Positions 26,249-37,068 are shown, counted from the stretch's first letter. The stretch is DNA of 64,000 bases from Alphaproteobacteria bacterium (GCA_021774445.1 JAJFJA010000056.1:144347-208346); one strand, 5' to 3'. The notes: generated from the sequence alone by a model not told the origin. Translations and numbers: made by a program.

Positions 26249-27067
26249 TTAGTCGGCAACCGGCGGTGGGCCGGCCTTGGCCGGCAACCGCTGCAGGCCG
26301 CGATCGGTGAGGGCCGGCGGCAGAGCCGCCAGCAGCCAGGCCAGGGCATACATGGGCCAAGGAAAGGCAATTCGCCCGGCGTTGCGGGCCAGGCCGCGGC
26401 GGATGATGCGGGCGGCGCGGTCGACATCCATGAGAAAGGGCATCGCGAAGCTATTGACCTCGGTCATCGGGGATCGAACGAAGCCGGGGCAGATGGTCGA
26501 GACCTGAATGCCCTCGGATGCCAACGCATTGCGTAGGGACTCGCCGTATGTTCGAACCGCCGACTTGCTGGCGCAGTAGGCCGGCGCCCCGCCGAAGCCG
26601 CGAAACGAGGCCAGGCTGGACATCACGGCGATCTGGCCGCGTGGTCGGGCGCGGCGGCTTGCTTTGGTGCTGCGCGGACGGGCCTGCATGCGTTCGAGGG
26701 CCGGGTGAACGGTGTTGAGCACGCCATCGACATTGGTGCGGAAGATACGCCGGGCCTGAGCCGCCGGTTCGCCGGAACCACCGCCGGTGCCGGCGGAGAT
26801 GCCGGCGTTGGCGATGACCAGGTCGATGGTTGACCAGTTATCGGCGTCGGCGATCCAATCCGCCATGGCCGCCTGGTCCGTGACGTCGACGATTTGATGA
26901 TGGGTGGTGGCGCCGACCCGAGCGCACGCTTGGACGGTTTCTCCGAGCCGGTCCTCATCGCGGCCGCCGAGAATGAGATTGCGGCCGGGCGCGGCGTATT
27001 GCCTGGCGAGCTCGGCGCCGATGCCACTGGACGCACCGGTAATCAAAATCGTCACTGGATCGCGCAT
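26249..27067 (-). CDS. SDR-family NAD(P)-dependent oxidoreductase
   Basis: A 272-residue classical SDR with ITGASSGIGAELARQYA, NAGIS, catalytic Ser in VMSSLASFRGFGG and YCASKSAVRTYGES, all catalytic residues intact. The C-terminal 50 residues are basic and hydrophobic (IAFPWPMYALAWLLAALPP), as in SDRs that associate with membranes and act on lipid substrates. Substrate unknown. It converges on mltG and diverges from yicC. Confidence 0.87.
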   Translation of the reverse strand: MRDPVTILITGASSGIGAELARQYAAPGRNLILGGRDEDRLGETVQACARVGATTHHQIVDVTDQAAMADWIADADNWSTIDLVIANAGISAGTGGGSGEPAAQARRIFRTNVDGVLNTVHPALERMQARPRSTKASRRARPRGQIAVMSSLASFRGFGGAPAYCASKSAVRTYGESLRNALASEGIQVSTICPGFVRSPMTEVNSFAMPFLMDVDRAARIIRRGLARNAGRIAFPWPMYALAWLLAALPPALTDRGLQRLPAKAGPPPVAD

Positions 27068-27212
27068 GGTTCGGGACGCCGTTAACAGGGCTGATGGGTG
27101 CCGGGAGGATAACGTGTGGCTCAGATTATGGGAATCTACGACATGCGCGTTTGCCGGCTATGGCGAGGCGCGCCGGGTTGACTATACTGCGGCGACACTT
27201 TTTGGGGGCGAT

Positions 27213-28085
27213 GTGAGCGCAATTAGCAGCATGACGGGTTTTGCCAGGGCCGAGGGCAGCGATGCCGGTGCGGCCTGGGCTTGGGAATTGCGCTGCGTGA
27301 ATGGCCGGTCCCTGGAGGTGCGAAGTCGGCTGCCGCAAGGGCATGACAGACTGGACCGCGCCGTACGCAAGGCGGTTTCGGCGCGCTTTAAGCGAGGCAA
27401 CCTGGCCGCGGGTCTAACCATCATATGGGGTGCGGGCCGACGGCATTATCAAATCAACCGCGAATTGCTGGCGAATATCAACGATCTGGCGGACGAGCTG
27501 AATGAGCCGTCGCCGAAGTTGGAAGATTTGCTGCATGTGCGCGGGCTGTTCGAGCCGCTGGAGGAGGAGGACAAGACTTCGGACACGCGGGATACGGCGA
27601 TTCTGGTAAGCCTGGCGGCGGCGATCGAGGCCCTGGACGCCGCGCGCGGCGAGGAGGGCGCCCGGCTGGCGGTTGTGCTCAACGATCGGATCGATGAGTT
27701 GGCGGCCCTAACGACGCAAGCGGAGGCGAGTGCCTTCGCGCAGCCCGAGGCAATCCGATCCCGCCTCGAGAGATCGGTTGCGGAGTTGCTGGCTGCCGAG
27801 ACATCGCTGCCGGAGGAGCGATTGGTACAGGAGGTGGCTTTGCTGGCTAGCAAAGCCGATGTGCGGGAGGAACTCGACCGATTGGCCGCCCATATTGCGG
27901 CAGCACGAGAGTTGCTCGCGGCCGGCGGCGCGGTGGGCCGCAAGCTGGAGTTTTTGTGCCAAGAGCTCAACCGCGAAGTGAACACGATCTGCTCAAAATC
28001 TTCCGATGTGTCGCTGACGCGGATCGGTCTCGATCTTAAGGCCGTGGTCGACCAATTGCGCGAGCAGGTGCAGAACATTGAATAG
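27213..28085 (+). CDS. yicC: YicC-family endoribonuclease
   Basis: A 290-residue YicC-like protein with the N-terminal ISSMTGFARAEG and CVNGRSLEVRSRLP, and the C-terminal DUF1732 block ending GRKLEFLCQELNREVNTICSKSSD. YicC in E. coli is an RNase that can act on small RNAs. An open frame begins at 26904, inside the divergent SDR, but GTG 27213 has GGGGGCG upstream and yields the conserved N-terminus. It is 12 bases from gmk, the usual yicC-gmk pairing. Confidence 0.92.
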   Translation: MSAISSMTGFARAEGSDAGAAWAWELRCVNGRSLEVRSRLPQGHDRLDRAVRKAVSARFKRGNLAAGLTIIWGAGRRHYQINRELLANINDLADELNEPSPKLEDLLHVRGLFEPLEEEDKTSDTRDTAILVSLAAAIEALDAARGEEGARLAVVLNDRIDELAALTTQAEASAFAQPEAIRSRLERSVAELLAAETSLPEERLVQEVALLASKADVREELDRLAAHIAAARELLAAGGAVGRKLEFLCQELNREVNTICSKSSDVSLTRIGLDLKAVVDQLREQVQNIE

Positions 28086-28097
28086 CAGGGTTGGAAA

Positions 28098-28751
28098 ATG
28101 AGCGACGACATCAGCGCCGACTTCGGGGATGTCGGCCGGCGGGGTTTGATGCTGGTGCTGTCGTCGCCATCCGGGGCGGGCAAGACCTCGATCTCGCGCG
28201 CTCTGTTGGAGCGTGACGCGAATTTGTCGCTGTCGATCTCGGTGACGACGCGGCCGAAGCGCCCGGTAGAACGCGCCGGCACCGACTATATCTTCCTGGA
28301 TCCGACGGATTTCAACCTGATGGTGAACCGGCAGGAATTGCTGGAATACGCGAAGGTCTTCGGACACTACTACGGCACCCCTCGTGCCGCAGTGGAAGCG
28401 GCGCTGTCCGAGGGGCGGGACGTGCTGTTCGATATCGAATGGCAGGGCACGCAGCAGCTCGCCGAGAAGGCCAGGGACGATCTGGTCAGTGTCTTTATCC
28501 TGCCGCCATCGATGGCGGAATTGGAGCGGCGGCTGCACAATCGGGCGCAAGACAGTGAAGAAGTAATCGGCCGGCGCATGGCGGAAGCGGCGGCAGAGAT
28601 GACGCATTGGAATGAATATCAGTATGTCGTCATCAATTACGATTTCGAAGATAGCATACGGCAGGTGCTGGCGATCCTGCATGCGGAACGGTTACGCCGA
28701 CACCGGCAGGTGGGCTTGGCCAACTTCGTCAGGGGCCTGCTGCAGTGGTGA
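28098..28751 (+). CDS. gmk: Guanylate kinase
   Basis: A 217-residue kinase converting GMP to GDP. It has the P-loop [16 protein letters not shown], the GMP-binding [19 protein letters not shown] and [13 protein letters not shown], and the lid region [13 protein letters not shown]. Its 3' end overlaps the convergent rsmA gene by 23 bases. Confidence 0.95.
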   Translation: MSDDISADFGDVGRRGLMLVLSSPSGAGKTSISRALLERDANLSLSISVTTRPKRPVERAGTDYIFLDPTDFNLMVNRQELLEYAKVFGHYYGTPRAAVEAALSEGRDVLFDIEWQGTQQLAEKARDDLVSVFILPPSMAELERRLHNRAQDSEEVIGRRMAEAAAEMTHWNEYQYVVINYDFEDSIRQVLAILHAERLRRHRQVGLANFVRGLLQW

Positions 28752-29598
28752 CAAGGGCTGAGTAGGCGCGGGCAAGGGCGCAGAATTGATCGACATGAAG
28801 CGTCTCCGCCCTGACTTGGGGTGAGATGCCGACCTGCTCCAAAGCCACCTCGGCAGCCGGTCCCAAAGTCTTAAGACTGCTTCGTAACATCTTGCGCCGC
28901 TGATTAAATGCCGCGGCGGTGACCTGCTCCAGCGCCGCCCTGTCCACGTCGCATGCGGGGCGGGGCCGCGGGACCAGGCCAACCAGCGTCGAGGTGACCT
29001 TGGGCGGCGGCGTGAATGCCTGTGGTGCGATATCGAACAGGATAGATGGCTGATACAGCCATTGGATCAGCACGGAGAGTCGGCCATAGGCCTTGTTGCC
29101 GGGGACGGCCACAAGCCGGGCCGCGACCTCCTTCTGGAACATCAATGTGAGGCTCGTGAAGGCGTTGGGCGCTCTGCTCCAGCCAATGAGCAGGGCGGTG
29201 GCGACATTATAGGGCAAGTTTGCGACGATCTTACACGGCGGCGGACAAAGGGCGGTCACATCGACCTTGAGCGCGTCCTTGGGAACGATCTCCAGTCGCC
29301 CCGGATACGCGGCCCCGAGTTCCTCGAGGGCTTGTACACAGCGCCGATCGCGCTCGATCGCGACGACACGGGACGCCGAACTTTCCAGTAGGGCGCGGGT
29401 CAGACCGCCCGGTCCGGGACCGATCTCGATGACCTGGGTGCCGGCCAGGTCGCCGGCGGCCCGGACGATGCGCCGGGTCAGGTTCAGGTCGAGCAAGAAA
29501 TGCTGTCCGAGGGCGCGACGGGCGCTCAATCCATAGCGTGCGATAACGTCTCGGAGGGGCGCCAGCGCGGCAGGTGGCGGTTGCTGCGATGGCGCCAC
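28729..29598 (-). CDS. rsmA: 16S rRNA dimethyladenosine transferase RsmA (KsgA)
   Basis: A 289-residue SAM-dependent enzyme dimethylating two adjacent adenines in 16S helix 45. It shows [33 protein letters not shown] and the target-base motif [11 protein letters not shown], with the C-terminal [12 protein letters not shown]. The start is GTG 29598, sharing its first base with the surA stop (TAGTG). In many proteobacteria pdxA lies between surA and rsmA; here it is absent. Confidence 0.94.
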   Translation of the reverse strand: MAPSQQPPPAALAPLRDVIARYGLSARRALGQHFLLDLNLTRRIVRAAGDLAGTQVIEIGPGPGGLTRALLESSASRVVAIERDRRCVQALEELGAAYPGRLEIVPKDALKVDVTALCPPPCKIVANLPYNVATALLIGWSRAPNAFTSLTLMFQKEVAARLVAVPGNKAYGRLSVLIQWLYQPSILFDIAPQAFTPPPKVTSTLVGLVPRPRPACDVDRAALEQVTAAAFNQRRKMLRSSLKTLGPAAEVALEQVGISPQVRAETLHVDQFCALARAYSALVTTAAGP

Positions 29599-30875
29599 TA
29601 GACCCGCAGATCGATGAACGCGGCACGGCGCAGGTCGCGCAGATAGCGCCGCGACAACATATCCATGCGCTCACGCGCCAAGGTCTCGCGCACGGCCTCT
29701 CGCACCTGCTCATTCGCCTCCTGGTCACGTTCGCAGATCATAACGACTTGGACACCGAGATCGGTGCGGAGAGGCTCGCTCGTCTGGTTGACGGCTAGCG
29801 TCGAGGCGAGTTGGCGTAGCTGTTCGTTCAGATCGCCCATGCGCAGTCGAGCCGGCTCGTCCGGCTGCGACGTGCCGGCTGCTTCAGCCAGTTCGGCAAA
29901 TTCAGCGCAGTCTTCGGCGGTGTCGGCGACGCCTCGGGCGACAGCCATGGATTGTTCGACTTGGCCAGCCGGCGTGTCCGGCGGCAGCGAGATGAGCAGT
30001 TGGCGCAGGGCGATGACGACTTCTTCCTGGCCGGTTGCGGCGGCATTGCGGCGGTCGATGAGTAAGAGGATGCGGTAGCCGCCTGGCCCGGCAATGGGTT
30101 TCGATATGGTACCCGGGCGTAGCGCGGACACGATCGCATCGGTCTCGGGGTCGAGTTGGCCCTCTTGCAGCCAGCCGATGTCGCCGCCGCGGGCGGCGCT
30201 TGCACTCTTTGAGTATTGCCGGGCTACGGCAGGGAAATTGGCGCCATCTCGCAGCTGCGACACCAGGCTTTCGGCCAGCTCGCGGGTTTCTGCCTCTTCG
30301 GCCGGGTTGTCTATGGGGAGCAGGATTTCAGCTACCCGATTTTCGACACTGCCTTGATTGGCGGAAATACGGTTGAGCACGGTGTCGATTTCTTCGTCGC
30401 CGACCTGGATCGTTGGCAGGACCCGGCGCCCGAGCAGTTTTTGCCAGGCGATGGAAACGCGCAACTGCTCCTCAATCGTATTGACGGCGAGGTTGTTGGC
30501 GGCGGCGAAGTCGCCAAGCCCGCCGGGCGGAATGCTGTTGTTGCTTTCGACGGTGGAAACCGCGATGGCAAGGTCTTGCTCGCTGGCGACAATGTTGAGG
30601 CGGGCGGCCTCCTGGCTCTGCAAGCGTTCTTCGATCAATAGACGTAGTACCTGCGGGGCGGCGCGGCGCTGTTGCTCCGGCGTGAACGGCAAGTTGGACG
30701 ATAGCAGGACGAGCCGAACACGCTGGGCCAGGTCGTAGATCGAAATGACCTCGTCATTGACCACGGCGGCTATCCGCTGCACCTGTTGGGCAGGGGCCGG
30801 TCCGTTGACGCCGACCAAGAGCATGCCGGACATGACGGCCGTTGCGAGGCTGCGTCGGAAGGTTGATCCAATCAT
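29598..30875 (-). CDS. surA: Periplasmic chaperone and peptidyl-prolyl isomerase SurA
   Basis: A 425-residue exported protein with a signal peptide (residues about 1-29, cleaved after PAPA), the SurA N-domain ([21 protein letters not shown]) and parvulin-type PPIase sequence [20 protein letters not shown]. SurA escorts unfolded outer-membrane proteins, including LptD, to the BAM complex. It lies between lptD and rsmA, the conserved lptD-surA order. Confidence 0.92.
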   Translation of the reverse strand: MIGSTFRRSLATAVMSGMLLVGVNGPAPAQQVQRIAAVVNDEVISIYDLAQRVRLVLLSSNLPFTPEQQRRAAPQVLRLLIEERLQSQEAARLNIVASEQDLAIAVSTVESNNSIPPGGLGDFAAANNLAVNTIEEQLRVSIAWQKLLGRRVLPTIQVGDEEIDTVLNRISANQGSVENRVAEILLPIDNPAEEAETRELAESLVSQLRDGANFPAVARQYSKSASAARGGDIGWLQEGQLDPETDAIVSALRPGTISKPIAGPGGYRILLLIDRRNAAATGQEEVVIALRQLLISLPPDTPAGQVEQSMAVARGVADTAEDCAEFAELAEAAGTSQPDEPARLRMGDLNEQLRQLASTLAVNQTSEPLRTDLGVQVVMICERDQEANEQVREAVRETLARERMDMLSRRYLRDLRRAAFIDLRV

Positions 30876-30948
30876 GGGACGGTCCGAAACTGTCTTAGAT
30901 AGGGGCGAATATTACGCCTGCCGGGCGCTTGGGGCAAAGCCTCGGTGG

Positions 30949-33087
30949 TCAGAAGACCTGGCCTTGGAGCTGCCCGAGAGTCTTGAATGTGACCTGCAGC
31001 AAGATCGTATCGGTCGGCTTGATGTCGCGGTCCGTCGTGAAGGTGCGGCGGGCATTCAAGGTAAATAATAGGCAGTCGCAATTGTAGGTCAGGGAGGCGC
31101 CGTAGGCCAGTATGCCGCCATTGGCCGAGAGGTCCCGGGTGCCGTCGACCGAGGCCGACCAACTCTCGTTCAACTGGGATTCGAAGCGGAGGCTCAGTTC
31201 TTCGCGTTCGGGAAACTCGCCGGCCTCCTCGAAGAACAAATAGTTCGCCGTGGCGCGGAGCCGGTCGGTGCCGACCGTGGCGGCGATCTCGTTGCGTCTG
31301 GCGGTAAATTTGTCCTTGTCCACACGGGTTTTATAGGTGAGGTCGAGAAAAGTGCTGGGGCTGATCGTTAAACGACCGACAATGTCGGAGAAGTGGTCCT
31401 CAAGGCCGCTGCCAACCACAAATGTATCGTCGTCGCGGAACTGGTAAGACTGGCCGACGACAATGGTGGCACCACGGCCCTTTTCGCCAAAAACCCCTGC
31501 CCGAAGCCCGTAGGCGACGTGCTGCCCGCCTTCGACACGGTCCTTGCCGGGGAATCGGCTCGGTTTGAAGATATTGGTCTCGTCGAGCTCAAAGACCGAA
31601 CTGTCCTCGTTGGGGATACGTCCCGGATTACCGCCGTTCGGCGATACCGCAATGGTGGCTATGGGCTCGAGGACCTGACGTATCTTGCCGCTCTGCCGGA
31701 GCCAAGGGTAGCGCCATTCCACCGACAGGCGCGGCATGATCCGGCCGGTGAGACCACTGGCCAGGGTATTGGTGCTGCCCAGGGCGACATCTTCGACATC
31801 ATACAGGTCGGTCTGCAAGGTGGCGCGAAAGTCGTAAACATCGCCGAGGGGGCTGGTGTAGGGCAAATGGATCCCGGGCATAAAGGATATGCGGCGGCTG
31901 TCCGCCCCATCCTCTCGGGTCAGGGCCTGCATGTTCGCATCCATGGTCAGGCGCGCCCCAAGGTCATTCGGCTCACCGACAAAATTATAGTCGAGCTTCG
32001 GGGCGACGATGGGGATGGTGTCCTGATCGTCGTCGGCGGCCAGGCCCTGAAAGTAGAATGCCTCGGCATTGGCATAACTGCGGCCACGAAAGCCTTCGAC
32101 AAACAGATGGTTGGTCAGGGTGTCTTCCGACGAGATGCCGTAGCGGCCGAGATAGGTGTCGTCGGTGGCCGCCTTGATATCGGCGCCGGCCCGCCAAGTG
32201 GGATCCAGATCGAATCGGACTTCGCCGTCGATATGACCACGGAATCGATCAGTGCTTGATTCTTGGGTGGCGCTGACCGCCGTCTTGATAAAGCCGTCGT
32301 CGAATGCTTGGCGATAAGTCGCTTGGCCGACGATACTTTCCTTGGATGTGAACAGCGGTTCTAAGAGGATATCTCGGTCTGGAGAAATGGCCCAGAAATA
32401 GGGTAATTCCAAGGTCGAGCCGAGGTCGATAGAGGCGCCGATTTTTGGCGATAGGAAGCCGCTGCGGCGATCGACGGTCGGATCTGGATGACTGAGATAA
32501 GGCGTGTAGGCGATCGGCACGCCAAGGATTTCCATCCGAGCATCGCGATAAACGATGTTCCGTGTGGTCTGATCATGGGTGATCTTGCGCGCCTTCAACT
32601 GCCAGAGGGGGGGCTGGTCGGCACCGGCGCATTCCTTGCACGGCGAATAGACGGCGCGGTTGAATTGCGAAACATTGCCGCCGCGACGCGTGCCGCTGAC
32701 GGCGGCCAAGCGGGCGTCATCCTGCAGGCGCATGGAGATGGCCCGGGCAAAGCCCTCTTTCAAATCATCGGTCAGCTCCGCGAACTCGGCAAAAATCACT
32801 TCGCCCGTGGGCTCCAACAGGATGACGTTGCCCGAGGCGTTGACTACATTGGTCTTGCGGTTGAGGGTGACCGTGTCGGCCATCAGCACACGTTCACCTT
32901 GCGCCAGCTCGACATTGCCCGACGCCGTGACCAGGTTCAGCTCGTCGTTATATTTCAGCTCGTCGGCGGTTATCAGCACAGGTTGATCCTGGTCCGACGG
33001 CGCCGGCTGGGCCGCGGCGGGGACGGCAAGCCAGCCAAACAGCAGTAGCGCGGTGGCGAGGCGCCCAAACATCACATTCTCACCCAT
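30949..33087 (-). CDS. lptD: LPS-assembly outer-membrane protein LptD
   Basis: A 712-residue protein with a signal peptide (cleavage after AVPAAAQ), an OstA/LptA-like N-terminal domain (ITADELKYNDELNLVTASGN, VELAQGERVLMADTVTLN) and a long C-terminal beta-barrel. With LptE it inserts lipopolysaccharide into the outer leaflet. Two Cys in YSPCKECAG could join disulfides. ATG 33087 has AGGA close upstream and overlaps lptG by 8 bases; ATG 33072 is an alternative. The gene's presence implies an LPS-bearing outer membrane. Confidence 0.93.
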   Translation of the reverse strand: MGENVMFGRLATALLLFGWLAVPAAAQPAPSDQDQPVLITADELKYNDELNLVTASGNVELAQGERVLMADTVTLNRKTNVVNASGNVILLEPTGEVIFAEFAELTDDLKEGFARAISMRLQDDARLAAVSGTRRGGNVSQFNRAVYSPCKECAGADQPPLWQLKARKITHDQTTRNIVYRDARMEILGVPIAYTPYLSHPDPTVDRRSGFLSPKIGASIDLGSTLELPYFWAISPDRDILLEPLFTSKESIVGQATYRQAFDDGFIKTAVSATQESSTDRFRGHIDGEVRFDLDPTWRAGADIKAATDDTYLGRYGISSEDTLTNHLFVEGFRGRSYANAEAFYFQGLAADDDQDTIPIVAPKLDYNFVGEPNDLGARLTMDANMQALTREDGADSRRISFMPGIHLPYTSPLGDVYDFRATLQTDLYDVEDVALGSTNTLASGLTGRIMPRLSVEWRYPWLRQSGKIRQVLEPIATIAVSPNGGNPGRIPNEDSSVFELDETNIFKPSRFPGKDRVEGGQHVAYGLRAGVFGEKGRGATIVVGQSYQFRDDDTFVVGSGLEDHFSDIVGRLTISPSTFLDLTYKTRVDKDKFTARRNEIAATVGTDRLRATANYLFFEEAGEFPEREELSLRFESQLNESWSASVDGTRDLSANGGILAYGASLTYNCDCLLFTLNARRTFTTDRDIKPTDTILLQVTFKTLGQLQGQVF

Positions 33088-34177
33088 CTTCCTGATGTAA
33101 CAGCAAGCTCATGCCTACCGAGACGCTGAAACCCGCCGGCATCCAAGCGGCGAAAACAAGGGGCACGCTCGCGCCGAGGCCGAGGGCATGGATGATGTTG
33201 GTCAAGATGTAAATAGAGAATCCCGCGAGCACGCCGCCGGCGATCAGCAAGGACGTGCGACCGCGGCGCGCGGGGCGCAGGGAGAAGGTCGCGGCAATCA
33301 GGACCATGGCCGCGAGTAATATCGGTTCGGCCAGCAGGGAGTGCCAGCGCAGCCGATGCGGCTCGGCGGAAAAGCCGGTTGCCTCGGTGACCCTGATAAA
33401 GCGAGGCAGTTGCCAGAAGGACACGGTTTCGGGGCTGGCGAAGCTCTCTTGGATCTTGGCGGGAGTCAGATCGGTCGGCAGGGTGTGCCGGGCGACAAAT
33501 TGCCCGGGTCGGTCCGGGCCGGTGAGCCAGGCATTGGCGAACTCCCAATAGCCATCACGCAGACGGGCAGTTTCGGCGTCGATGCGGCCCTTGAACTGAT
33601 CCTCCTGGGCAAAAAGAAAAACGGTGGCGCGTTCGAGTACCATTTGCTCGGGCGACACCTTGGGCGCATGGATCACCGCTTGCTCGCCGGCGATATCCAC
33701 CTGTCGCAGCCACACGCCGGTGGTGGATACCGCAAGCAACGAGCTGCTGCCGGTCAGATACTTGCCCTCCATCTCCTCGGCCTTGGACAACATGACGGCG
33801 GCGGCCGGGTTAACGACCATGATCTTTGCCAAACCGATGATCGTAGCGATATAGACCGCGGGAAACACGAACTGCCACACGGACATGCCGGCGGAGCGGA
33901 CCACGACGAGTTCATGAGTGCGGGTGAGGCGCACGAAACACAACAGGGCGCCAAAGAGGATGGCGAATGCGGTGGCCTCCTGGGTCAGATGGGGCAGCCG
34001 TAGCAAGGCCATGGCGAGCACGATGGCGAACGTTGCTTCCGGCTTGCCCGAGGCGCGGCGCAGTAGCTCCACCAGGTCGACCAGGAATATGACGGCGATC
34101 ATGGAAAGGATAATGATCAGGAACCAGGTGAAGAACTGACGGCCGACATAACGCGATATGGTACGAGGCATCCGCAT
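33080..34177 (-). CDS. lptG: LPS export permease LptG
   Basis: A 365-residue inner-membrane permease of the Lpt ABC exporter: N-terminal SRYVGRQFFTWFLIIILSM with three helices, a periplasmic jelly-roll domain, and three C-terminal helices. LptB2FG extracts LPS from the inner membrane. The start is ATG 34177 (or 34171), 1 base after the lptF stop; a longer open frame to 34279 overlaps lptF and is rejected. It overlaps lptD by 8 bases. Confidence 0.92.
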   Translation of the reverse strand: MRMPRTISRYVGRQFFTWFLIIILSMIAVIFLVDLVELLRRASGKPEATFAIVLAMALLRLPHLTQEATAFAILFGALLCFVRLTRTHELVVVRSAGMSVWQFVFPAVYIATIIGLAKIMVVNPAAAVMLSKAEEMEGKYLTGSSSLLAVSTTGVWLRQVDIAGEQAVIHAPKVSPEQMVLERATVFLFAQEDQFKGRIDAETARLRDGYWEFANAWLTGPDRPGQFVARHTLPTDLTPAKIQESFASPETVSFWQLPRFIRVTEATGFSAEPHRLRWHSLLAEPILLAAMVLIAATFSLRPARRGRTSLLIAGGVLAGFSIYILTNIIHALGLGASVPLVFAAWMPAGFSVSVGMSLLLHQEDG

Positions 34178-34178
34178 G

Positions 34179-35300
34179 CTAGGCGCCGGCCGCGGCCGCG
34201 ATACCGTGGGTTCGGCCGCGTCTCGGACGACGCGCCAACAGTAAGAAAGCGGCCAGCGAGGTGCAAATTGGCAGGGCATACAGCAGGGGTACGAGCGCCA
34301 GAGATTTGATCGTCAGATTGGCGAGCGCTATCGCGGCGCTCTGCAACACAACGACGACACCGACCGCGGCCAAAATGCGCCGGGTCTGGCCGCGGCGGCT
34401 GAATTCGCCGGACAGCAGGCTGGCCAAGGCGATGGACGCGAAAGCGAAGATAAGCAACGGTGAAGATAAGCGGCGGTGCCCCTCGGCGATCAAGTTGGTG
34501 CGGTAGAAACGCTCGACCGCGGTGTCGCCGGGGTTGAACAGATCACCGATGAAGCGTTCCTGCGGGTCGCGCCAGCGCGGTTCGACATTGCCGTCCAAGG
34601 CGCTGAGATCGATTGAATTCTGGTCGAAATAGAGCAGCACCAAGCGGCCGGATTCGGTATCTATTTCTTGGCGGTTGCCATTGAACATGAGCACGCGGGC
34701 GCCGGTCTCCGACGTTACCAACGCGCCACGTTCGGCCATGATGGTCACCGGCCGTTCCGGGACGCGGGTATCGTGCACGAAGATACCGAGTAGATCGCCG
34801 TCGCTTTCCCTGGCGCGGACATAGACGGTCACGCCGTCGGTCGGGGTGTTGAACCGCCCCTGTTGCAGCAAGACGCTGCCAAGAGTGTTCTGATAGGAGT
34901 ACCGCAAATCCTTAAAGCCACTATAGGACAGCGGCAGCCAGTAGAGGTGTAGACCAAAGCTTAGCAAGGTGATGATCGTGGCCAGGAGGACGGCAGGAAT
35001 GGCGAGGGCACGCTGGCTCATACCGGCGCTGCGCATGATGACCAGCTCGCTGTCGTTGATCAGCTTGTTGTAGACGAACAGCGTGGCGGTAAAGAGTGCG
35101 ATGGGCAAAACGATGGACAGAAAAGACGGTATCAATAGGCCGGTAAGCTGTAGCAACACGGTCGGCGGCAGGCCGCGGTTGATGACAAAATCGATCAATC
35201 GAAGGGAACGTATCAAGCTAACGATGCAGATAAGGATGCCGCCGACGAACAGAGTGGCAATGACTAACTGCCGAAACATATAGTGGTGAAGTGCGGTCAT
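34179..35300 (-). CDS. lptF: LPS export permease LptF
   Basis: A permease of about 373 residues paralogous to LptG: TALHHYMFRQLVIATLFVGG, then the conserved LIPSFLSIVLPIALFTATLF and NDSELVIMRSAGMSQ, a periplasmic domain, and C-terminal helices. It begins at ATG 35300, or at GTG 35315. It is the first gene of lptF-lptG-lptD-surA-rsmA and diverges from pepA across about 270 bases in which no other gene is seen. Confidence 0.92.
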   Translation of the reverse strand: MTALHHYMFRQLVIATLFVGGILICIVSLIRSLRLIDFVINRGLPPTVLLQLTGLLIPSFLSIVLPIALFTATLFVYNKLINDSELVIMRSAGMSQRALAIPAVLLATIITLLSFGLHLYWLPLSYSGFKDLRYSYQNTLGSVLLQQGRFNTPTDGVTVYVRARESDGDLLGIFVHDTRVPERPVTIMAERGALVTSETGARVLMFNGNRQEIDTESGRLVLLYFDQNSIDLSALDGNVEPRWRDPQERFIGDLFNPGDTAVERFYRTNLIAEGHRRLSSPLLIFAFASIALASLLSGEFSRRGQTRRILAAVGVVVVLQSAAIALANLTIKSLALVPLLYALPICTSLAAFLLLARRPRRGRTHGIAAAAGA

Positions 35301-35574
35301 CGTCTTGGCCTGCACGGTTTTTGGTCTTGTCGCGAGCCTATGACGAGTGCTCGACCGGGTTATAGGCCCCTGACCCTCGGGACATGTCGCGTGGTTCGTT
35401 TCATCGGTCTTCGTTGGCCCGCTTCGTTTGTAGCAGATCGACCTGGGAGGCGAAACCGTCTGTCGAAAGCAGCGACGGTGGCCGGCAGCGCGGCTTGCGC
35501 TGGCGTGGACGCTGATCTAAACCGGTCGCTGTATGCCATGCGGCACGTGTGATGAATATTGAGGACAGGCAAGC

Positions 35575-37068
35575 ATGAAATTGACCTTCGCGGAACCCAA
35601 GTTGCCCAGCAAGGATGCGATCGTGGTCTCTGTCGCGGCTGGCGGCACCTTGGGGGCGAGTGGCAAGGCGCTTGACAAGACGACCAAGGGTGCTGTTTCG
35701 CGGGCGGTCGGTCATGACGGTTTCAGTGGTAAGGCGGGCGAAACCCGTATGCTGTTTGCACCGACAGGGCTTGAGGAGGCCACTATCCTGTTGCTGGGGT
35801 TCGGCGAAGGCAAAGCACTGGATGCCTTGGCGGCGCGTAAGGCCGGCGCCAACGCGTGGCAGGCCCTGATCGCAGCGAAGGCCGGTGCCGCAACGTTGAT
35901 GGTCGACGGTATCACGGGTTGCAAGCTCAGCCTGGCCGAACTCGCGGCAAACTTGGCTTTTGGCGCACGACTAAGGAGCTACCGGTTCGACCGCTACCTA
36001 ACCAAGGAACCGGCCGACAAGAAGCCGAGCCTGGAAAAGCTCGCGGTGATGGTCAAGGGGGGCGCGGCGGCACGCAAAGCGTATGCGCCGCTTGAAGCCG
36101 TGGCGGACGGCGTCGATGTGACGCGCGACCTAGTCTCGGAGCCGGGTAACATCGTTTACCCGAAGACGCTCGCCGATGAGTGCCGCAAGCTGAGTAAGCT
36201 CGGTGTCAAGGTCGAGGTGCTGAATGAAAAGCAGTTGGAAAAGCTGGGCATGGGGGCACTGCTCGGTGTGGGCCAGGGGAGCGCACGTGAGTCCCATCTC
36301 GTCGTTATGCAATGGAGCGGTGCGGCAAAGAGCAAGAAGCCGGTCGCCCTGGTGGGTAAGGGCGTGACCTTCGATACCGGCGGCATATCGATCAAACCGT
36401 CCGCCGGCATGGAGGAGATGAAGTGGGACATGGGCGGTGCCGGTGCGGTCGTCGGCACCATGCATGCCCTAGCCGCCCGCAAGGCCAAGGCAAATGTGGT
36501 CGGCGTGGTGGGGTTGGTGGAAAATATGCCGTCGGGAACGGCACAACGGCCAGGCGATATCGTGACGACGATGTCGGGGCAGACCATCGAGGTGCTGAAC
36601 ACCGACGCCGAAGGGCGGCTCGTGCTGGCGGACGCGCTGTGGTACGCGCAAGATCGCTTCAAGCCGCAGGTGATGATCGACCTGGCGACCCTTACCGGGG
36701 CGATCATGGTGGCGCTGGGCTTCGAGAATGCCGGGCTGTTTGCCAACGACGACAAACTGGCGCAGAACCTGATCGCGGCCGGCGAGACGACCGGCGAAGC
36801 GGTGTGGCGGATGCCGCTGGGTGAGGTCTACGACAAGCAGCTCGACGGCGGGCCAGCGGACATGGCGAATATCTCCAGCGGCCGCTGGGGCGGCGCCATC
36901 ACGGCGGCGCAGTTGCTGCAGCGCTTCACCAACAAGGTGCCGTGGGCGCATCTGGATATTGCCGGTACGGCCTGGAGCAACAAGCCAAAGCCGCTAATGG
37001 CGAAGGGCGCCACGGGGTTTGGCGTGCAGTTGCTGGATCGCTTCGTGCAGGATAACTACGAGGGCTAA
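35575..37068 (+). CDS. pepA: Leucyl aminopeptidase PepA
   Basis: A 497-residue M17 metallopeptidase removing N-terminal residues from peptides. Metal ligands and catalytic residues are in GKGVTFDTGGISIKPSAGM, KWDMGGAGAV and NTDAEGRLVLADALWYA. The C-terminus GATGFGVQLLDRFV is typical. In some bacteria PepA also binds DNA. It is followed 17 bases later by holC, the widespread pepA-holC pairing. Confidence 0.95.
   Translation: MKLTFAEPKLPSKDAIVVSVAAGGTLGASGKALDKTTKGAVSRAVGHDGFSGKAGETRMLFAPTGLEEATILLLGFGEGKALDALAARKAGANAWQALIAAKAGAATLMVDGITGCKLSLAELAANLAFGARLRSYRFDRYLTKEPADKKPSLEKLAVMVKGGAAARKAYAPLEAVADGVDVTRDLVSEPGNIVYPKTLADECRKLSKLGVKVEVLNEKQLEKLGMGALLGVGQGSARESHLVVMQWSGAAKSKKPVALVGKGVTFDTGGISIKPSAGMEEMKWDMGGAGAVVGTMHALAARKAKANVVGVVGLVENMPSGTAQRPGDIVTTMSGQTIEVLNTDAEGRLVLADALWYAQDRFKPQVMIDLATLTGAIMVALGFENAGLFANDDKLAQNLIAAGETTGEAVWRMPLGEVYDKQLDGGPADMANISSGRWGGAITAAQLLQRFTNKVPWAHLDIAGTAWSNKPKPLMAKGATGFGVQLLDRFVQDNYEG

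Noticed and set aside
26904-27212. N-terminal extension of yicC
   Set aside because: It overlaps the divergent SDR gene; conserved YicC sequence begins at GTG 27213 with its own ribosome site.
31393-32259. 288-residue open frame antisense to lptD
   Set aside because: No domain, and lptD motifs occupy the other strand throughout.
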